A DNA stretch of 46,259 nt. Source: Bacillota bacterium (lineage in GTDB: Bacteria; Eremiobacterota; SpSt-956; JAKJGF01). The DNA is taken from NCBI GenBank assembly GCA_029555925.1, contig JAKPQU010000309.1:1-46259 (forward strand), given 5' to 3'. The notes beneath the pieces were generated by a model. That model was given only the letters and a program-made list of their open reading frames with translations, searched no databases and was not told the DNA's origin. Made by a program: the position numbers and the translations under genes. Positions 25,385 to 33,532 of this stretch are shown piece by piece; positions within the stretch are counted from its first letter, which is position 1, and each line of letters opens with the position of its first letter.

Positions 25385-27565
25385 ATGAATAAAAAAAACA
25401 CTGTTATATATCTGCTTATTTTCATTATAAGTTTCTCCTTATATGCTTTTACGTCCGGTAAAAGTGTTTCCTTCGGAGACAGCGGAGAATTTATATGTGG
25501 TGCCTATAACTTTTCTCAACTTCATCCTCCTGGTTATCCTCTTTATGTTATCCTGGGTAAAATATTTACACTTTTTCCCGCAGGAGAAATAGCCTGGAAA
25601 GTAAATATGATGTCTGTCTTTTTTGCATCTCTTACTCTGGTATTTCTATATATTATAACCTTTCATATAACAGAAAATTTATTTTCATCCCTTATGTCAG
25701 TTATAATATTTATGTTCTCTCTTACGTTCTGGAGTTATTCTCATTTTGCCAAAGGATACACCCTTAATCTTTTTCTGCTGTCAGTACTTATATTCTGTGC
25801 GTGGAAATATAAAGACAATAATAAGTATCTGTATCTGTGGGGATTTGTATTCGGTCTGAGCATGACCTATCATTATCAGAGTATGGTAATACTTATTCCT
25901 GCCTTTTTCTATATGTTCTTCATAACAAGAAAACCTTCTTTAAAGGAAATTTCCCTTACATTATTACTTATTATAACAGGGCTTACTCCTTATCTGTTTC
26001 TCCCTCTAAGAGCAACGCCTGAACAATATCACTGGGGGGATCCGACAACCATATCAGGTTTTATAGATATCATTACAGGGAAAATCTACGGATGGCATGA
26101 TGCAACTGAAAGAACGGGTATTAATCATACATTTAAACAACTAAAACTCTACGGAACATTTATGATAAAAGAATTCAACTGTTTCGGTATATTACTCGGT
26201 CTGTCAGGCTGTATATTTCTTGCAAAAAAACATGTTAAAATATTTATTTTTACTCTTATTATTTATGTTACCAATGTATTGTTAGTGTCCTATTTCATAT
26301 CAACAGAAATAGAGCTATTCCTGGAAGCCATACTTCCCGGCTTTTTCCTGCCGTCCCATTTAATATTTTCCATGTGGGCAGGCTATTCCGTATTTGAAAT
26401 AGCAACAAAAATAAAAATGAAACCGCTTACGTCCATACTATTGCTCGTCCCTGTAATATCTTTAATATTTAATTATCCCGCCTGCGACCAGAGTAATAAT
26501 TATATAGCCAGTGACTTTGCAAAGAATTGCCTTCTTACACCGGAAAAAAATTCCATACTTATAACGGCAGGAGATAATGATACATTCCCTCTATGGTATT
26601 TCCAGCAGGTAGAACATATGAGACCGGATATTAAAATATTATCCACAGGACTCATCGGTGAGCCATATTATCATAAATATTTAAAAGACAGATTGAACGT
26701 AAACGTGGATAATACATTGCCTTCTACTAAAGAAGAATTTCTGGTGCATTTCATACAGAAAAACGCTAATACCAGAATATACCTGACCTATCATGGTGCT
26801 GTGAAACTACCGCCGTCAATAATTCTGGCTCCGAGAGGTATTTTATATGAAGTATTGTCGCCTAATAAAATAAATGATCTTAATATATGCAGTTCTTTAT
26901 TTGAAAAAACATATCTTTTACGAGGACTTACAGATAAAGGTGTCTATAAAGATCTACTAACATCTACCATGATGGGCCCCTATGCCATGGGTTTATATGA
27001 ACTGGGAGTATTGTATCTAGATGGGAATATGCCTGAGAAGGCAGAAAAAATCTTTAAAACAATAAGAAAAATAGATTACGGTGAGAGACATGATATAAAA
27101 GAAGAATTTGATAAGGCCCTCGAGCTTCAGGAAGCAAAAATTGCTCTGATAAATGAAAAATATGATAAAGCTTTACATTTACTCGAAGGGGAGGAAGAAT
27201 TTCTAAAAAATAATCCCACTTTCTATCTGGTAAGGGCCGGTGCATACAGGGGTAAAAAAGATTATAATAAAGCCTTTGAAGATATAAATTATGCTTTGAA
27301 GGTGGATCCGAAATCTGCTAAAGCCTATCTGGAACTGGGTAAACTCTATTATGAACAGGATAATATAAAAGAAGCTATTTATAAACTTGCCATAGCTTTA
27401 CAACTGGATCCTGCACTTCCTACTGGTCATTACTGGCTTGGCCGGGTCTATGCAAAATGTAATCTTAAAGAAAAAGCTATAGAAGAATACGGGAAAGAAC
27501 TCGGCCTGTACAACAATTATACCCCCGCTACCGAGGGCATAAAAGAAATATTGAACAAACATTAA
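25385..27565 (+). CDS. DUF2723-type multi-pass membrane protein with C-terminal TPRs
   Basis: A 726-residue protein. About 10-12 hydrophobic helices fill residues 5-375. The first external loop, SVSFGDSGEFICGAYNFSQL followed by HPPGYPLY, is the acidic hallmark of DUF2723/GT-C-like proteins, which probably transfer sugars from lipid carriers. An extracytoplasmic domain follows at about 390-530. TPR units lie at about 545-720 (for example KAYLELGKLYYEQDNIKEAI). The TPRs suggest docking to a partner. There is no Shine-Dalgarno sequence; a heptamer array lies directly before the ATG. Glycosyltransferase activity is inferred from family resemblance. Confidence 0.75.
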   Translation: MNKKNTVIYLLIFIISFSLYAFTSGKSVSFGDSGEFICGAYNFSQLHPPGYPLYVILGKIFTLFPAGEIAWKVNMMSVFFASLTLVFLYIITFHITENLFSSLMSVIIFMFSLTFWSYSHFAKGYTLNLFLLSVLIFCAWKYKDNNKYLYLWGFVFGLSMTYHYQSMVILIPAFFYMFFITRKPSLKEISLTLLLIITGLTPYLFLPLRATPEQYHWGDPTTISGFIDIITGKIYGWHDATERTGINHTFKQLKLYGTFMIKEFNCFGILLGLSGCIFLAKKHVKIFIFTLIIYVTNVLLVSYFISTEIELFLEAILPGFFLPSHLIFSMWAGYSVFEIATKIKMKPLTSILLLVPVISLIFNYPACDQSNNYIASDFAKNCLLTPEKNSILITAGDNDTFPLWYFQQVEHMRPDIKILSTGLIGEPYYHKYLKDRLNVNVDNTLPSTKEEFLVHFIQKNANTRIYLTYHGAVKLPPSIILAPRGILYEVLSPNKINDLNICSSLFEKTYLLRGLTDKGVYKDLLTSTMMGPYAMGLYELGVLYLDGNMPEKAEKIFKTIRKIDYGERHDIKEEFDKALELQEAKIALINEKYDKALHLLEGEEEFLKNNPTFYLVRAGAYRGKKDYNKAFEDINYALKVDPKSAKAYLELGKLYYEQDNIKEAIYKLAIALQLDPALPTGHYWLGRVYAKCNLKEKAIEEYGKELGLYNNYTPATEGIKEILNKH

Positions 27566-27571
27566 TCAGGA

Positions 27572-27667
27572 GTTATACATGTTTGAAATAAAAAAATCAA
27601 TTAACAGAATTACTATTATGTTATACATGTTTGAACTAAAAAAATCAATTAACAGAATTACTATTAT
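27572..27667. repeat. 48-bp tandem duplication
   Basis: Two units, 27572-27619 and 27620-27667, differ at one base (GAAATA versus GAACTA). Each starts GTTATACATGTTTGAA. The unit is 16 codons long, so the reading frame is kept across the junction. Confidence 0.9.
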
Positions 27668-27707
27668 AAAACTCCATTTCTCTGCTTTTCTAAAAAATCC
27701 TCAATAA
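27579..27707 (+). CDS. Possible small peptide or 5' remnant of a lost gene
   Basis: A 42-codon frame starting at an ATG 4 bases after CAGGAGTT. It reads MFEIKKSINRITIMLY, then a repeated MFELKKSINRITI, then HFSAFLKNPQ. The last part overlaps the 3' end of the antisense BRO-N-like gene. The good ribosome site and in-frame duplication suggest the first codons of a gene whose body has been replaced. It may not be functional. Confidence 0.3.
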   Translation: MFEIKKSINRITIMLYMFELKKSINRITIIKLHFSAFLKNPQ

Positions 27708-28086
27708 ATAAGTTAATAATAAATTTGTAACGAAATAATCTCCCCCATCTGGCTTTATCAATCAGTAATTTTAATCCGTCAGGAGAAATTACTCTTTTTA
27801 ATTTATCACAGCCCTTAATATTAACCCTCTTTTTCATTTCTTCAGGGGCTTTCTCGCAAAATCTTCCTCCATGCTCTATCCCGATAACCCTGCGAAGATC
27901 TGCTGACATAAACCACAATTTATTATCATATTTTATCACTCTGATTTTTTGTCCAAGCAGAGGTAACGTGGTGACAACACAGGCGATTTCCCCGTCTTCA
28001 TGTTTGCCCGTATTATCAGTGTATTCTATTTTTTGTTTTTCCGGTCTGTTTATCATATAGGTTAAACGTCTATGGCAAGATGCCAT
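27664..28086 (-). CDS. BRO-N / phage antirepressor-like small protein
   Basis: Up to 140 residues; an internal ATG at 28056 giving MINRPEKQK is a likely alternative start, because the longer form overlaps the upstream gene by 25 bases. Residues about 45-125 resemble the BRO-N fold: GQKIRVIKYDNKLWFMSADL, then a VIGIE turn, later KLKRVISPDGLKLLIDKAR. BRO-N domains bind DNA and occur in phage antirepressors and chromosomal accessory genes. No C-terminal antirepressor domain is present. The neighbouring tandem duplication and cut-off peptide suggest a rearranged locus. The family call is moderate. Confidence 0.55.
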   Translation of the reverse strand: MASCHRRLTYMINRPEKQKIEYTDNTGKHEDGEIACVVTTLPLLGQKIRVIKYDNKLWFMSADLRRVIGIEHGGRFCEKAPEEMKKRVNIKGCDKLKRVISPDGLKLLIDKARWGRLFRYKFIINLFIEDFLEKQRNGVL

Positions 28087-28469
28087 TTAATATTATATGT
28101 TTGAGCTTTCAGTAAAATAGCTTCAAAATTCTTCAAATCATCTAACAGTCTTTCCCTGTGTATAAAACTATCTCTATACATTTCCATATAATCCAGAATA
28201 GCCCTCACGGTTGCCAGTCCTTCGTCAGGAGAAAACCATTCTGTTTCAGGTATTTCCATTTCACGTATTTCTATGTCACAGCACTCATCAAAAAAAACGT
28301 CTACTTCATCGAGAGAAGCACTGAAAAAACTCATTAAATCCTTCACACCCTGAGAATGTGCAATTTCTTTCAATTTTTCCTCTTCCTCTGCCAGTGCTTT
28401 TCCATCAACATATATATCATCTCTGACGGGAAGATCTTTTTCCAGAACTATATAATAAGCAACTCCCAT
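28062..28469 (-). CDS. Conserved hypothetical protein (MGVAYYIVL family)
   Basis: A 135-residue acidic soluble protein. It starts MGVAYYIVLEKDLP, with a conserved VDGKALAEEEEKL segment at about 22-34, EWFSPDEGLATV at about 77-88 and a C-terminal KWHLAIDV. I recall proteins of this pattern as widespread hypotheticals, often in accessory regions, with no established function. It overlaps the start of the BRO-N-like gene, so the two may be a pair. An immunity or antitoxin-like role is conceivable but not supported by any motif. Confidence 0.6.
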   Translation of the reverse strand: MGVAYYIVLEKDLPVRDDIYVDGKALAEEEEKLKEIAHSQGVKDLMSFFSASLDEVDVFFDECCDIEIREMEIPETEWFSPDEGLATVRAILDYMEMYRDSFIHRERLLDDLKNFEAILLKAQTYNIKWHLAIDV

Positions 28470-28481
28470 AAATACTCCATT

Positions 28482-29963
28482 CTAAAGATCCTTAACACAT
28501 CGGAATCCTACCTGATTCTGTCCCTTATCGGGAGCAAATTTAATACGGCTATAACATCGTGTGTATCCTTCATAATGATACCAGGAACCTCCCCTGATGG
28601 TTTTAACATTACCCTTATCATATGGTCCTTTGTAAGGATAAGGCTGATACCAGTCAGCTATCCATTCTGCTACATTCCCTGCCATATCCATAGCACCATA
28701 GGGGCTCATGCCTTTTTCTATAGAACCGACAGGGAGAGGACCTTTACCTTCACCCATATTTAACATAAGGGACAGAAGGTTTTTATCATTTGTAGTAGTA
28801 TTTACACATTTATTTTTATCCCACTCATTGCCCCATGGCCATAGTCTTCCATCGGGCCCTCTTGCCGCTTTCTCCCATTCAGCTTCTGTAGGAAGACGTT
28901 TACCGGCCCATTCTGCATAACTCCTGGCATCATTCCAGGTAACATTCACAACAGGATAGTTTTCATAACCTTTTTTAAAGTACATATCCCAGGCACCCTG
29001 GCTCTTATAACCTGTAGCCTTTATAAAAGCAGCATATTCAGCCATAGTAACTTCGTATCTATCTATATAATAGGCTCCAAGTTCCAGTTTTGTGGATGGA
29101 CCATCAGGTGAATTTTGCTCATCACTTCCCATTATAAATTCACCGGCCGGTATATAAACCATACCGTTGTAAGGCACTCGCTTAAATTTTGGTTCAAGAA
29201 GATTATCCCCCTGATTTATAGTTACCTGCTCTTCCCACATAAGATCATCTATAGTAACAGTCATAAGGTAATTGCCGGGAACAAGGCTGGTAAGTTTTAA
29301 AGGAGTTCTTCCTATTAAAGCACCTTCAAGATAAACCCTGGCTCTGGAAGGATCTGTTTTGACCTCCACTGTAGTACCTGACATAATAGCAACAGGTTTT
29401 TCCGTAGGAGGAACAGGAGTAGCAGAAGGTAATACCGGTATCGGTGTATCTGTTGGCATTACAGGTACAGGTGTATCGGTCGGGATCGGCATTACAGGTT
29501 TAGGCGTATCGGTCGGGGTCGGTATTACAGGTTTAGGTGTATCGGTCGGGGTCGGTATTACAGGTATAACAGCAGTTGTTACTGATTTAGGTGTGCTGGT
29601 AGCCACGGCAGCAGATATATTCGAGAATATTACACTATAACCGGCCTGAACATTTGAAGTTTTCCTTGTTATTCTGGCTTTTGATGTATTGTCGCTAACT
29701 TCGGTTATTTTTATTTTAGCTATATTAAGTACTACAGGTTGACCGTTGGCCGTTATAGTAAGTCTGATAAGGCCATCTGTTCCCTTGGTCAGTCCATCGT
29801 TAGCACCAAGGTTTATTTCTACTACCTCTCCGTTAACCTTCAGCACTTTTCCTTCCAGGTTATTTGCAAAGGCTACAAAAAACATATTATAACCATGGGG
29901 GAAAAATGAAAAAATAAAAATTATCAAAAAAATAAGGGTAAAAGTCCATTTTTTTCCAGACAC
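28482..29963 (-). CDS. Secreted PEGA and SUMF1 (FGE-like) domain protein lacking the first catalytic Cys
   Basis: A 493-residue exported protein. GTG at 29963 is preferred because AAGGAG lies 8 bases before it. The order is: signal segment (about 5-34), a small beta domain (VLKVNGEVVEINLGANDGL, about 40-110), a Pro/Thr-rich linker of TPTDTPKPV-type repeats (about 135-190), one PEGA domain (about 200-260) and a SUMF1/FGE-like domain (about 265-493; GEFIMGSDEQ, LPTEAEWEKAARG, MAGNVAEWIADW, IRGGSW, GFRC). Formylglycine-generating enzymes use a Cys pair near the end. Here SWYHYEGYTRCYS keeps only the second Cys, so copper-dependent oxidase activity is unlikely. It is probably a binding or structural variant linked to kinase signalling. 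Confidence 0.85.
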   Translation of the reverse strand: MSGKKWTFTLIFLIIFIFSFFPHGYNMFFVAFANNLEGKVLKVNGEVVEINLGANDGLTKGTDGLIRLTITANGQPVVLNIAKIKITEVSDNTSKARITRKTSNVQAGYSVIFSNISAAVATSTPKSVTTAVIPVIPTPTDTPKPVIPTPTDTPKPVMPIPTDTPVPVMPTDTPIPVLPSATPVPPTEKPVAIMSGTTVEVKTDPSRARVYLEGALIGRTPLKLTSLVPGNYLMTVTIDDLMWEEQVTINQGDNLLEPKFKRVPYNGMVYIPAGEFIMGSDEQNSPDGPSTKLELGAYYIDRYEVTMAEYAAFIKATGYKSQGAWDMYFKKGYENYPVVNVTWNDARSYAEWAGKRLPTEAEWEKAARGPDGRLWPWGNEWDKNKCVNTTTNDKNLLSLMLNMGEGKGPLPVGSIEKGMSPYGAMDMAGNVAEWIADWYQPYPYKGPYDKGNVKTIRGGSWYHYEGYTRCYSRIKFAPDKGQNQVGFRCVKDL

Positions 29964-29983
29964 TTTATTCACTCCTTGTTTAT

Positions 29984-30054
29984 AGCTTTCAGCAATCAGC
30001 CTTCAGCAATTTTATAAAAAATCGTTACCCGTGACGCGTAACGCATGACGGGAG
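29984..30054. repeat. Heptamer arrays of two families side by side
   Basis: AGCTTTC, AGCAATC, AGCCTTC, AGCAATT at 29984-30011 are followed at 30023-30050 by GTTACCC, GTGACGC, GTAACGC, ATGACGG. It is the clearest place where two unrelated 7-bp unit families are adjacent. The array lies just upstream of the PEGA-SUMF1 gene. Confidence 0.8.
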
Positions 30055-30118
30055 GACAGATTTCCATTTCTGGTTATGACTGAACTCAGTCACAGGTTTA
30101 TAGTATTGATAACTGACA

Positions 30119-33100
30119 CTAAAAATTATCATAGCTATTTGAACTGTAATTTATCGGTTTTGGTTTTAAATAACTTTTATCAGTAGCTCTCATGGTCAAA
30201 TAACCACTGAGTAAAGCAGAAACAACTCTAACAGAACTGAAACGATCTCTTGGTGCTTTAGCAAGCATTTTTAAAACAATTTTCTCTATTTCTTCCGGAA
30301 TAGAAGGAACTATTTTTCTTGGAGGTACCGGCTCTTCTTCTTTGTGTTTTTTCATAATTATCAATGGATTGCCACCGGAAAAAGGAACATTTCCGGTTAG
30401 AAGTTCATAAAAGACAATTCCCAGGGAATAAATATCAGATCTCTCATCTCCCCCGTCTTTAGATAATAATTCACATGGCATATAATGAGGAGAACCGGCA
30501 AAAAATCCTCCCTTGGTCGGTCCTATCTGCTCTACAGATTTAACAGTAACATATTCCATAATTTTTACATTACCATCGGGACTTACCATAAGGTTTTCAG
30601 GTTTTATATCACTGTGTACGACTCTTCTGGAATGTAAATAATTTAATCCTTCACAGACTTTAATTACAAAGTTTATTGCCCATACAACATCCATATTACT
30701 TATTCCGGAAAGTCTTAATAATTCCCTTAATGTCATAGCATCAACAAATTCCATAATCATATAAAGAGAATCTTCATTGCTCAATGCATCATAGACCTTT
30801 ACTATATTTGGATGGTTTAATTCTTTATATTTATCGGCTTCCTGAAAAAATCTATTTATAAAACCTTCGTCATTAAGTAAATGTTCATAAGGTATTTTAA
30901 TGGCAACTATTTCACCGGTATCAGTCTGTGTTGCCTTATAAACCTTTGCCATAGAACCTGAACCAATTTTCTCGGTCACAGTATAATTTCCAAGCAACAT
31001 ATGAGCTTTTGTAGGTACCTGTTTCCTGGTAGAGAGATAAACTCTTTTAAGTATTTCATCCATATCAGGCGCATCAGATGATACCTGTTCTTCAAATGGC
31101 CCCGTCTGATAAATTACATTGTCCGGTACATGTCTTTCATCCTTACCGGGCCTCTGAATGGCTTCAAGTTCATTGGTTGAACGGGTGAATTTCTCAGCAC
31201 CAATTGGTTTGAATGTTCTTTTCGATATTTTACCGCTATCTTCGCCGGAAGAACTCTGCCTGGCTATAAGAATATCCAACCTTTCCTTCGGAAGTTTGTT
31301 TGTCAGTTCACTTTCTATTTCATTGGTTTCTCTTCTTGGTTTTAAAAATCCTTTGGAAAATTCCTTCCTTTTTTCAAGCACCATCTGAGGATTAATATCA
31401 ATCCTCTGTTCCTCCGGACTCAGTTCCCTGGAAGGACGTTTAATTACTTGCTCCTGAGGTAAAATAGTTACCGGTTTTTTCACATCAAGTCTCGGTCTCT
31501 CAGAATATGTTTCTCCGCCACTTAATACAGGTTTTCTCACATCAAGCCTGGGACGTTCTGTATATTCATCCACAGGTTTTCTCACATCAAGCCCGGGACG
31601 TTCTGTATATTCATCCACAGGTTTTCTCACATCAAGCCTGGGTCGCCCTGCATATTCATCCACAGGTTTTCTCACATCAAGCCCGGGACGTTCTGTATAT
31701 TCATCCGCAGGTTTTCTCACATCAAGCCTGGGTCGCCCTGCATATTCATCCACAGGTTTTCTCACATCAAGCCTGCCGGGTCGCCCTGCATATTCATCCG
31801 CAGGTTTTCTCACATCAAGCCCGGGACGTTCTTTATATTCATCCGCAGGTTTTCTCACATCAAGCCTGGGTCGCCCTGCATATTCATCCGCAGGTTTTCT
31901 CATATCCGGGCCTGTATGATCTCCATAATTATTTTCCCGGATACTGTCTGAAGTAAAAGAAAACCCAAGGTCATCTTCTTCTGTGTCCTCAAAATAATCT
32001 TTTTCCTCATCTCTTTCATAAAGCTGCTCCATATCATATGTCCTGTAAGTATCTTTCCTCTGAGCAGGTTGTTTATATTCCTTCCGGGATTCCAGACTAT
32101 ATGCTCCATATTGTTCCTCTTCCGTTTCCCCACCATCATCATAAGCTTCTTCATCGGCTTCATCTTCATCTTCAGCAAAATGGTCATGCGGTTTTAATAA
32201 ATCATCAAAAGAAAATTCGCGTACAGTAGTTACCTTCGGAGATTCTTCCTGACGAGGCTTTTCTGGAAAAAATTTCCGGTCAATTTGCTTATTTAGAAGC
32301 TCTGCTTCACTCTTCTGCAAAGATTCACTATTCAGTAAAGGCTTTTCTTTTTTGCTCTTCTTCTGAAGCTTTATTAAAACTATTATGGTTCCAACAAACA
32401 ATACAATTGCAACAAGAAGAATTATCAACAAAATAGATGACTGACCGGCAAATGGAGGTGCAGGGGTTTCCTCTGCACTTGCAGTAGGAGTTTCCTCAAC
32501 AGGTGAAGGCTCCTCTACAGGAGTAGGCTTAATATATTTGGTCAATGTAATATCAAGTGAAACATTTTCGCCTGCACTGACTTTTATCTTACTGTTGTAT
32601 GTATTATAACCTTCCTGTTTAACGTCCAGAACATGTGTTCCTGTAGATATTTTCTTTATCACGCATGGAATAGAACCTCTTTCCTTACCGTTCAGAAAGA
32701 CAGTAGCTCCTTTGGGGGCACCCTTAATAGAGATAGAACCGGGTAATGGTTTAAGTTCTATCGATAATTTTTTAGTCTTTTCTTCTTCTATCGTAACTTC
32801 CTGCTTAAAAACTGCATAATTCTTTTTCTGTAATTTTACTGTATATTTTCCGGGGTTATGCTCTTTATTGTAAGGTGTCTTACCGGATTTATTTTCATTT
32901 ATATATACAATAGCACCATCAGGAGAAGATTTTATAACAAGTTTTCCTGCTTTCTGACTCTTAACCAGTTCTGCAGTTACAGAAGTATCACCTCCACCTT
33001 CAACCCAGACACTTTGAGAGGAAGGATCATACCCCTCAAGATAAAAGGTGACAGTATGAGAACCTTTTGAAAGGGTTACACCTGTTGGAGCAGTGCCACG

Positions 33101-33532
33101 ATATACTCCGTCAACAGATACAGACGCACCGGCCGGATAAGAACTTATATAGACATAACCTTCGGTTTTCTCAGCAGGCTTATAAGGAACTTCTGTCGGC
33201 TCTTTTGTCGGCCTTGTAGGTTCGGGCAAAGCAGTCAAATATATAGTGCCATAACCATCTAAACCTTTTTCAAGAACAACAGTCGTATAACCTGTTTCAT
33301 ATCCGCTCATAGAGGCACTGAATGAATAGGTTCCGGGAGGATAACCTGTTATAGTGGCAGAAGAATTACCAACATAAGTTCCTGAAAAATATATATCCGC
33401 TCCAGGAGGGCTCGTAGTCACTACAATGACTCCTTCTGCTAAAACCATGTCTGAAATGGAAAATAAAAAGAGAACCATAAACAAACACATATAAATCTTT
33501 GAATACACAGGTAAATATTTCATAATAATCAT
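30119..33532 (-). CDS. PEGA-receptor Ser/Thr kinase-like protein with degenerate DFG
   Basis: An 1137-residue one-span protein. It has a signal segment (about 10-32) and four PEGA domains outside the membrane (about 34-100, 125-190, 196-262, 265-332). A Pro/Glu linker, a transmembrane helix (366-388) and an acidic cytosolic region follow. Eight to nine copies of a 15-residue repeat (RKPADEYAGRPRLDV) come next, and a C-terminal kinase fold occupies about 865-1110. The kinase keeps AIKIP and HSDIKPEN (so HRD is HSD), but the DFG site reads IMEYVTV. The Mg-binding Asp is replaced by Glu, so activity may be weak or absent. Its TAATG start overlaps the gpsA stop by one base. PEGA domains probably bind the wall or other surface partners. 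Confidence 0.88.
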   Translation of the reverse strand: MIIMKYLPVYSKIYMCLFMVLFLFSISDMVLAEGVIVVTTSPPGADIYFSGTYVGNSSATITGYPPGTYSFSASMSGYETGYTTVVLEKGLDGYGTIYLTALPEPTRPTKEPTEVPYKPAEKTEGYVYISSYPAGASVSVDGVYRGTAPTGVTLSKGSHTVTFYLEGYDPSSQSVWVEGGGDTSVTAELVKSQKAGKLVIKSSPDGAIVYINENKSGKTPYNKEHNPGKYTVKLQKKNYAVFKQEVTIEEEKTKKLSIELKPLPGSISIKGAPKGATVFLNGKERGSIPCVIKKISTGTHVLDVKQEGYNTYNSKIKVSAGENVSLDITLTKYIKPTPVEEPSPVEETPTASAEETPAPPFAGQSSILLIILLVAIVLFVGTIIVLIKLQKKSKKEKPLLNSESLQKSEAELLNKQIDRKFFPEKPRQEESPKVTTVREFSFDDLLKPHDHFAEDEDEADEEAYDDGGETEEEQYGAYSLESRKEYKQPAQRKDTYRTYDMEQLYERDEEKDYFEDTEEDDLGFSFTSDSIRENNYGDHTGPDMRKPADEYAGRPRLDVRKPADEYKERPGLDVRKPADEYAGRPGRLDVRKPVDEYAGRPRLDVRKPADEYTERPGLDVRKPVDEYAGRPRLDVRKPVDEYTERPGLDVRKPVDEYTERPRLDVRKPVLSGGETYSERPRLDVKKPVTILPQEQVIKRPSRELSPEEQRIDINPQMVLEKRKEFSKGFLKPRRETNEIESELTNKLPKERLDILIARQSSSGEDSGKISKRTFKPIGAEKFTRSTNELEAIQRPGKDERHVPDNVIYQTGPFEEQVSSDAPDMDEILKRVYLSTRKQVPTKAHMLLGNYTVTEKIGSGSMAKVYKATQTDTGEIVAIKIPYEHLLNDEGFINRFFQEADKYKELNHPNIVKVYDALSNEDSLYMIMEFVDAMTLRELLRLSGISNMDVVWAINFVIKVCEGLNYLHSRRVVHSDIKPENLMVSPDGNVKIMEYVTVKSVEQIGPTKGGFFAGSPHYMPCELLSKDGGDERSDIYSLGIVFYELLTGNVPFSGGNPLIIMKKHKEEEPVPPRKIVPSIPEEIEKIVLKMLAKAPRDRFSSVRVVSALLSGYLTMRATDKSYLKPKPINYSSNSYDNF
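31528..31910 (-). repeat. 45-bp in-frame tandem repeat tract
   Basis: Eight near-identical 45-bp units encode RKP(A/V)DEY(AG/TE/KE)RP(R/G)LDV, plus one degenerate unit with an insertion. One unit has 3 extra bases (RPGRLDV). Unit types AGRPRLDV and TERPGLDV partly alternate, suggesting duplication of a two-unit block. A long antisense open frame here is a by-product. Confidence 0.9.

Noticed and set aside
29359..29640. Plus-strand Gly/Val-rich repetitive ORF
   Set aside because: Antisense of the Pro/Thr linker of the PEGA-SUMF1 gene.
31507..31956. 149-codon plus-strand ORF with HPQVFSHQA repeats
   Set aside because: It is the antisense reading of the 45-bp repeat tract of the PEGA kinase; no ribosome site or independent support.
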